Shown here: positions 6,177-10,317 of the stretch, in pieces
Layout: the number at the start of each line of letters is the position of its first letter
Numbering within the stretch: the stretch's first letter is position 1
DNA from: an uncultured Desulfovibrionaceae bacterium
GTDB taxonomy: Bacteria; Desulfobacterota; Desulfovibrionia; Desulfovibrionales; Desulfovibrionaceae
Assembly: GCA_947037905.1 (NCBI GenBank)
Contig: CAMQUX010000031.1
Span: 1 to 10,317, forward strand
Direction of reading: 5' to 3'
Length of the DNA stretch: 10,317 bases
Translations under genes and position numbers: made by a program
Notes under the pieces: generated by a model
The model's database searches: none
The model's input: the letters and a program-made list of their open reading frames with translations, nothing else
Told to the model about the DNA's origin: nothing

Positions 6177-7229
6177 TTATTTAACTCTTTTCACATAAAC
6201 ATAATTCATGTTTTTACTTCTATTGCCTTTCCTATAAAATATCCATGCGAAGATTCCAAAAACAATATTAAGTGCAGTAACAAGAATTTTATTCTTAGAT
6301 GCATAAAAACTCTCCAGAGATTCTGAAACTACAGGCTCTAAAGAGAAAAAGTCCACTATTAGTCCTAAACTAAAGGCAGAAAAAATAGCTCCTAAAAAAA
6401 ATAATAATGATATCTTTCGAGCAATTTTAAGACCATAATGCTTCTTATATAAAAAATACATAGGATATGTTATAAGGCTAGCACTTAAAAAGCCCATAAC
6501 CCCTTCAACTGGAACTCCGTTCCACCAAAGGACTGAGGCTGTTACCATACTCCCTAAAGTACAACTAAGTGCTAACATGCCAAGAAGTACCCCCACAAGT
6601 GCATTGCCAAAAATTCCGCCAATACTCCACCCTGTAGTTACAGTAAAAATACTCGCCCAAAAACTCTTTGGAATAAGAACAGCTAGTATAGATGCAATTA
6701 TTATCCCTAAAAGTATATCATTTTTCGCAAATAATATAGCATCATGAAAATATCCATACATTCTTTCTTTTCTATCAAAATTTTGTATTGTATCTGTATT
6801 TTTTTTGCTTAGGACTATTTTTTCGTTAAATTTTATAGCTATAAGCAATATACTCATAAAGAAAATGAATAAAATCCCCATTATTAGTTGAAAAATAACT
6901 GCATCTTTTCCTATTAAAACATACACTCCTGCTAGTACTGCAATACTTAAACTTGTTGTTGCTATTAAATAGGTAAAAATATTTCTAAAACTATATCCTG
7001 AGTCGTAAAAAAATCTACTCCGATCGGTCATTATATAACCACATATTGGTGAAAAAATACTACTTACAATTATACCTATGGTACTTTTCTTTTCGCTCAT
7101 TATTTGCGAATCTTCAGATTCTCTCTTAAAAGAACGAATCCAAGCTGATACTATAAAAGCAAAAATTATAATCCAAAAAATATTCCATGCAAAAAGAAAA
7201 AAAGTTTCAGCTATCTCGATTATGAACAT
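6177..7229 (-). CDS. COG0701-type membrane permease (ArsP/UPF0718-like), divergent
   Basis: This is a 350-residue integral membrane protein with roughly eight to ten hydrophobic segments and a charged loop (136-156) between its two halves. The second half matches what I know of the COG0701 permease family: LAVLIPKSFWASIF (182-195), then GNALVGVLLGMLALSCTLGS (208-227), then VLWWNGVPVEGVMGFLSA (233-250) and KKHYGLKIA (262-270). The first half repeats the pattern weakly. Its only cysteines, Cys63 (FSPICG) and Cys223 (ALSCTLG), each lie 15 residues before a glycine (78 and 238), as in the paired family motifs. Some relatives export trivalent organoarsenicals (ArsP), but many have unknown cargo, so no substrate is assigned. 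An extra C-terminal helix (about 315-333) and basic tail follow. No arsR or other metal gene is nearby. The ATG is preceded by an AGGGG-type SD. The gene stands alone between two terminators. Confidence 0.65.
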   Translation of the reverse strand: MFIIEIAETFFLFAWNIFWIIIFAFIVSAWIRSFKRESEDSQIMSEKKSTIGIIVSSIFSPICGYIMTDRSRFFYDSGYSFRNIFTYLIATTSLSIAVLAGVYVLIGKDAVIFQLIMGILFIFFMSILLIAIKFNEKIVLSKKNTDTIQNFDRKERMYGYFHDAILFAKNDILLGIIIASILAVLIPKSFWASIFTVTTGWSIGGIFGNALVGVLLGMLALSCTLGSMVTASVLWWNGVPVEGVMGFLSASLITYPMYFLYKKHYGLKIARKISLLFFLGAIFSAFSLGLIVDFFSLEPVVSESLESFYASKNKILVTALNIVFGIFAWIFYRKGNRSKNMNYVYVKRVK

Positions 7230-7325
7230 GATCTACCCCTTTTTTCTTTTGTATACATCGCACATGAAAAAAAGATATTAGAATTTTTAATTTATAATGT
7301 ACCCCTTTCATTTTATCATACGCAT

Positions 7326-7359
7326 AAAAAAAGGTGAGTAGTACTACTACTCACCTTTT
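7326..7359 (-). terminator. Strong intrinsic terminator downstream of the threonine aldolase gene
   Basis: GGTGAGTAGT (7333-7342) and ACTACTCACC (7346-7355) form a perfect 10-bp stem with loop ACT. It is flanked by seven A (7326-7332) and four T (7356-7359), whose pairing extends the stem. Read on the - strand, it ends in a run of seven T, a textbook Rho-independent terminator. It lies about 190 bases beyond the aldolase stop and also insulates the permease gene. It could work more weakly on the + strand. Confidence 0.88.
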
Positions 7360-7401
7360 CATTTCTATTATCCATTATTAACCACTTACATCATTATTAT
7401 T

Positions 7402-7470
7402 TTATAAGCTACAGTTTATAAAACGTAGATACAAAACTTATCTATTTTGCATAAACTGTTTACTTTATAA
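7402..7470. repeat. Imperfect long inverted repeat in the aldolase 3' region
   Basis: Nested matching arms occur in order: TTATAA (7402-7407 with 7465-7470), ACAGTTTAT (7411-7419) with ATAAACTGT (7451-7459), and TAGATA (7426-7431) with TATCTA (7439-7444) around loop CAAAACT. Short mismatched patches separate the matches. The result is a long imperfect hairpin on either strand. No T-run follows, so it is not a standard terminator. Confidence 0.6.
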
Positions 7471-7525
7471 TAATTACACAGACTATAACAATTATCTCAT
7501 TTTATACAAACTAGCTACTTTATAA
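7445..7525. repeat. Degenerate 26-base direct repeat (7445-7470 and 7500-7525)
   Basis: The two 26-base copies, one starting TTTTGCATAAACTG and the other TTTTATACAAACTA, agree at 20 positions and both end in TACTTTATAA. They are 55 bases apart start to start. The first copy is also the right arm of the inverted repeat at 7402-7470, so one element may be present three times, once reversed. No function is recognised. Confidence 0.5.
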
Positions 7526-7551
7526 GATTTCCGCCTATCTAGTATTTTGTT

Positions 7552-8574
7552 CTAAAGAGATTTTTTGATATCTGCTATGAGCTCATCAACCGCTTCTTTT
7601 GGTGTATCAAATGAAAACATTAAACGCACGATGTGTCTTTTTGCTTCCCATTCGCAGAAATAATATTTTTTGCGAAGTTCAGTAAGAGTTTTTTCTGGAA
7701 ACATAACAAACAAACCATTTGCTTCTACTTTGTACGCAAAAGAAATTTCTTTTATTTCTTCTAATTGCTTCGTACAATATGCCGCCATAGCGTTTGCATG
7801 CTGTGCATTTTTTAACCACATATCATTTTCTAAATATGCTACAAACTGTGATGATAAAAAACGCATTTTAGAATATAAATGCAGACACTGTTTACGCATC
7901 GCTAAAAAATTTCTGCACAGTTTTGTATCGAAAAAGACTATTGCCTCACCAAACATAAGTCCATTTTTAGTGCCGCCAAAAGAAAGCACATCGACGCCTG
8001 CATCGCGTGTAATATCACAAATATCACATTTAAGTGCTGCCACTGCGTTTGATAATCTTGCACCGTCCATATGTACTAAAAGATTATTATCGTGCGCTAC
8101 TTTGCAGATATCTTTTAGCTCTTGCACAGTGTAGAGAGTGCCAACTTCAGTTGTTTGTGTGATTGACACTACTGCTGGCTGATTATGATGCTGTGTGCCT
8201 AGCACGTCTAAGTATTTAACTATATCTTTTGCTTGAATTTTACCGTTTTCAGTTGGAATTGGTGTTAGTCTGCAACCGATTGAGGCTTCAACTGCACCAC
8301 TTTCTGTTGTAAGAATATGTGCCATTTCGCTACATAAAATAGAATTCCATGAATGCAGCATAGGATTTAAACCTATAACATTTGCAGCTGTTCCTGCGAG
8401 TACGAAAAAGACTTCTGCCTTATCACCAAAAAGTTTTGCAAATGCTGCTACGGCTTCTTTTGTATATTCATCACCACCGTATGGTTTTGTATAATCTCCA
8501 TTCGCTTTAACTATGGCTTCTAAAATCTCTGGTGCGACACCGCTTGTATTATCACTTGCAAAAGTATAAATCAT
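7552..8574 (-). CDS. ltaE: Low-specificity L-threonine aldolase (PLP-dependent)
   Basis: This is a 340-residue cytoplasmic enzyme of PLP fold type I (Beta_elim_lyase domain). It splits L-threonine or L-allo-threonine into glycine and acetaldehyde and can act in reverse. The N-terminus FASDNTSGVAPEILEAI matches the family's 'DN.sg..P.i..ai' start. His86 (CSEMAHI) is placed to stack on the cofactor, and HMDGARLSNA (168-177) supplies the PLP-contacting Asp170 and Arg173. SFGGTKNGLMFGEAIVFF (198-215) contains Lys203, the expected Schiff-base lysine. The length agrees with bacterial LtaE (about 333-346). The start is supported by AGGGGAAG a few bases upstream. The gene is followed by a strong terminator and preceded by phage tail genes on the same strand, with which it has no functional link. 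Nearby relatives in the same fold include tyrosine-phenol-lyase-type enzymes, but the motifs favour the aldolase. Confidence 0.92.
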   Translation of the reverse strand: MIYTFASDNTSGVAPEILEAIVKANGDYTKPYGGDEYTKEAVAAFAKLFGDKAEVFFVLAGTAANVIGLNPMLHSWNSILCSEMAHILTTESGAVEASIGCRLTPIPTENGKIQAKDIVKYLDVLGTQHHNQPAVVSITQTTEVGTLYTVQELKDICKVAHDNNLLVHMDGARLSNAVAALKCDICDITRDAGVDVLSFGGTKNGLMFGEAIVFFDTKLCRNFLAMRKQCLHLYSKMRFLSSQFVAYLENDMWLKNAQHANAMAAYCTKQLEEIKEISFAYKVEANGLFVMFPEKTLTELRKKYYFCEWEAKRHIVRLMFSFDTPKEAVDELIADIKKSL

Positions 8575-8584
8575 ATCTTCCCCT

Positions 8585-8638
8585 AAAATATTGCTTTTTT
8601 ATTTTTATACGTATTTTTTAGCATTTACGCAATATTTT
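8585..8638 (-). repeat. Inverted repeat in the leader/promoter region of ltaE
   Basis: AAAATATTGC (8585-8594) and GCAATATTTT (8629-8638) are exact reverse complements, separated by 34 bases that contain the palindrome ATACGTAT (8607-8614). The proximal arm ends about 10 bases before the ltaE start codon and abuts its SD. It could be an operator, or a 5' leader stem limiting SD access. It could also act as a weak end for phage gene transcription. The evidence is complementarity only. Confidence 0.5.
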
Positions 8639-8697
8639 TCTAGAGGCACTTTCACTTTAACTCTTTTTATAACAATACAGCTAAGCACATTTTCTTT

Positions 8698-9195
8698 TTA
8701 CGGTTTTTCTGGAAAAACAAATTCTTCTGGGTTGCTTAAAAAAATCTCTTGCTGTGGTAAATCTCGTAAAGCTTTACGGTAATCTAGCCATACTTTTTTT
8801 TCTTCATCACTAAAAGGTGCATCAATTGCAACAGCAAAATCACTTTCTTTTAATAGAATATCTCGCTGTGATTTAATATCTTCCCTTAGTTCATCGTCTG
8901 TTTTTGCCGGTTCAACTGGCTCTAATGTAAAGTTAGCTGGTAATTCTCCCAGTTCTTTTATTTTTATGCTCTCAGTACCTACAAAGCCCTCTTTTCCTCT
9001 ATGGTCTTCTATATTAGTCCATATTTGTGTTTCTTTACTAAATACTGACGCAAAACCTTCTTTGATAATAGGTGCTATTTCTGTTGTATTAGCATGTTTT
9101 ATCTCGTTCCCAAAAGAATCAAACGCATCTTTTGAGCCTATGTATTCCTTTGTTTTAAAATCATAAAAATATATTTTTAAATTTTCTTTTTTCAT
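8698..9195 (-). CDS. Phage tail fibre assembly chaperone
   Basis: This 165-residue protein resembles tail fibre assembly proteins (Tfa / phage tail assembly chaperone type), which bind the fibre C-terminus and help it trimerise. The middle contains IWTNIEDHRGKEGFV (58-72), like the 'W..veDhRG..' motif of such chaperones. The C-terminal region has SQRDILLKESDF (109-120), KKVWLDYRKALRDLPQQ (133-149) and the closing FPEKP (161-165). This is the familiar 'RD.LL..sDw ... W..YRqALRDip.q ... wP.kP' ending of tailed-phage and Mu-like fibre chaperones. Its ATG overlaps the stop of the fibre gene as TAATG, with GGAG eight bases upstream, so the two are translationally coupled. It is the last phage gene before host-like ltaE, 123 bases away. 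Confidence 0.82.
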   Translation of the reverse strand: MKKENLKIYFYDFKTKEYIGSKDAFDSFGNEIKHANTTEIAPIIKEGFASVFSKETQIWTNIEDHRGKEGFVGTESIKIKELGELPANFTLEPVEPAKTDDELREDIKSQRDILLKESDFAVAIDAPFSDEEKKVWLDYRKALRDLPQQEIFLSNPEEFVFPEKP

Positions 9196-10317
9196 TATAT
9201 TAACTCCTGTACTGGTACGTATTTTCCTAAATATAAGATTATATGTTGAGCAATATTATTCCCTCTAGTTTCTGTTGGGTGAGTTTTTGCAACTAGTGAA
9301 GAATTAAGTGTTAGCATATAAAAATTAGACTTGTTAGTACCGGGTGCGCGGTAAGTGTGACCATTATAGCTAGATTGAAGTGCCCCGCTACAAGAAGGTA
9401 GATACGCACCATACATTCCATAGTTCCCTGTAATTATTTGCATTGCATCCTCTTGTACACTGCCAAATTCACGCCCACTATCGATAATTTGTCCCTCTGT
9501 AAAGGCTCTAATAAACCGCCCTCCAAGTTCTGGTACATACACGCCTGTAAGGTCTTCGTTATACATATAAACACCTAGATATTCAGCTCGAATGAGTCCT
9601 GTTTCATCATATACAAGACTAGCTAAATTTCCGTTATCGAGCTTTGTTTGTAACTCTGGATAGTTTATAAGAGCTATAAGCCGCCCATCTGCGGGCACAA
9701 AACTTTGATGATTTGTTATTTTATCTCCAAAATCAATATTGCCTACTCGAGACAGACGAAAATCTTCTGATGCGGTTAAATCTACTACTAAATTACTAGC
9801 AATTTCGGCGTTTATAGTTTTGATTTCTTCTTTTGAATACACATCAAAATGCTCTCTCATATCTTCAACTGTAGTCTTTCCTGTGCCACCATGATTAACG
9901 CCTAAAACCCCTGCGGATATTTCTGCTGCGTCCACATAAATTTGTTCAGTATCAAGCATTTTAATACTTTTAGCGTCAATTTTAACAATACCAAGAGTTG
10001 TCTCAGTTGCAGTTCCTAAATTTGCTAAATCTTCTGCTCTACTTGCCTCAAATTCTGCTCTATCTGCTTCTTTGCTCGAAAAAGTAGCTCGTTCGTCTGA
10101 TTTAGTTGCTTCTTTTTTAGAATCTGCTAAATACTGATAACTTAAAGTTTTATTTGTTAGAACTTCATCTCTGCTCGAAAAAAAACTGTCTCTTAGTTCA
10201 GTTGAACTTATTTTATCTGAGAGTCTTACTTGAACGGAGCGGTCTATTTCCTCTCTTAATTCCTGACACTGCATGGTGAGGCTGTCTAATGCGCCCTCTA
10301 TTAAATCTTGATAGAGT
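9195..10317 (-). CDS. Phage tail fibre protein, C-terminal part (5' end beyond the window)
   Basis: At least 373 residues are visible. A Met codon at 10272-10274 could start a 359-residue protein. However, the frame stays open to the window edge with coding-like sequence (LYQDLIEGALDSL), and no SD precedes that Met, so it is probably internal. Residues below count from it. Residues 47-89 are a charged, alanine-containing, helix-prone stretch typical of fibre shafts. VNHGGTGKTTVEDMREHF (126-143) matches the phage tail repeat 'GGTGattv..aR..f'. KITNHQSFVPADGRLI (185-200) and YPELQ (205-209) resemble a collar domain. GGRFIRAFTEGQIIDSGREF (251-270) followed by GSVQEDA is the common fibre-tip strand motif, and THPTETRGNNIAQHIILYLGKY (331-352) closes the tip. 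It would bind the host surface. The chaperone gene follows directly. Confidence 0.85.
   Translation of the reverse strand, partial: LYQDLIEGALDSLTMQCQELREEIDRSVQVRLSDKISSTELRDSFFSSRDEVLTNKTLSYQYLADSKKEATKSDERATFSSKEADRAEFEASRAEDLANLGTATETTLGIVKIDAKSIKMLDTEQIYVDAAEISAGVLGVNHGGTGKTTVEDMREHFDVYSKEEIKTINAEIASNLVVDLTASEDFRLSRVGNIDFGDKITNHQSFVPADGRLIALINYPELQTKLDNGNLASLVYDETGLIRAEYLGVYMYNEDLTGVYVPELGGRFIRAFTEGQIIDSGREFGSVQEDAMQIITGNYGMYGAYLPSCSGALQSSYNGHTYRAPGTNKSNFYMLTLNSSLVAKTHPTETRGNNIAQHIILYLGKYVPVQELI

Larger units (their letters stand above)
7230..7551. other. Intergenic region between permease and threonine aldolase genes
   Basis: This 322-base stretch has no coding frame that looks real. 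It holds a strong hairpin terminator (7326-7359), presumably the permease promoter on the - strand between the terminator and 7229, and a patch of degenerate inverted and direct repeats at 7402-7525. The aldolase transcript, read on the - strand, would carry a 3' untranslated region of about 190-225 bases including those repeats. Confidence 0.6.

Noticed and set aside
6177..7229. Permease as a fifth member of the B12 uptake operon
   Set aside because: It is on the opposite strand, convergent with btuD, and separated from it by a bidirectional terminator. It has no FecCD-family motifs.
7078..7281. Small + strand open frame overlapping the start of the permease gene
   Set aside because: It is mostly antisense to the permease N-terminus, has no SD of its own and no recognisable features.
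7670..8134. 154-codon + strand open frame opposite ltaE
   Set aside because: It is complementary to the catalytic region of a clear threonine aldolase, without initiation signals or family resemblance.
8591..8782. Small + strand open frame between ltaE and the phage chaperone
   Set aside because: Half of it is antisense to the conserved chaperone C-terminus and the rest is T-rich spacer. It has no SD.

Overview
The window comes from an AT-rich bacterium with a Gram-negative type envelope: it encodes a TonB-dependent outer-membrane receptor, a periplasmic binding protein with a Sec signal peptide, and an inner-membrane ABC importer. The C-terminal signature of the first gene (TsaB) and the low GC content would suit an anaerobe such as a low-GC Desulfovibrionaceae member. 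Other diderm anaerobes, for example Negativicutes, cannot be excluded from sequence alone. The lineage is an inference.

Layout, left to right. At 1-493 lies the 3' end of a TsaB-like gene (tRNA t6A synthesis). A roughly 410-base T-rich gap follows, holding a six-unit heptamer repeat, small hairpins and a probable promoter. At 903-1050 there is a well-formed cobalamin riboswitch, followed by a leader with alternative pairings around the start-site SD. It precedes a corrinoid uptake cluster on the + strand: a BtuB-like TonB receptor (1155-3236), BtuF (3266-4099), a 276-base gap with its own hairpins and candidate promoter, BtuC (4376-5344) and BtuD (5341-6111, ATGA overlap with btuC). A hairpin terminator that works in either direction separates this from a convergent COG0701-type permease (7229-6177, - strand). 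Next come a noncoding stretch with a strong terminator and degenerate repeats, then a PLP-dependent low-specificity threonine aldolase (8574-7552, -). The right edge is phage: a tail fibre assembly chaperone (9195-8698, -) and the C-terminal part of a tail fibre (9195 to the right edge, -), translationally coupled through a TAATG overlap.

How the genes work together: the receptor would bring a corrinoid across the outer membrane using TonB energy, BtuF would bind it in the periplasm, and BtuC2D2 would pump it into the cytoplasm. The riboswitch in front of the receptor would shut expression down when cobalamin is plentiful. Because btuCD sits after a gap with a weak terminator-like hairpin and a promoter-like sequence, the transporter core may be partly uncoupled from the riboswitch. 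The tail fibre pair marks the edge of a prophage or phage remnant beside the host gene ltaE.

I did not find a clearly new multi-gene defence or mobile system. The most interesting items are the riboswitch expression platform, the perfect 12-bp inverted repeat before btuC, the divergent permease with one cysteine in each half, and the structured 3' region of the aldolase gene.
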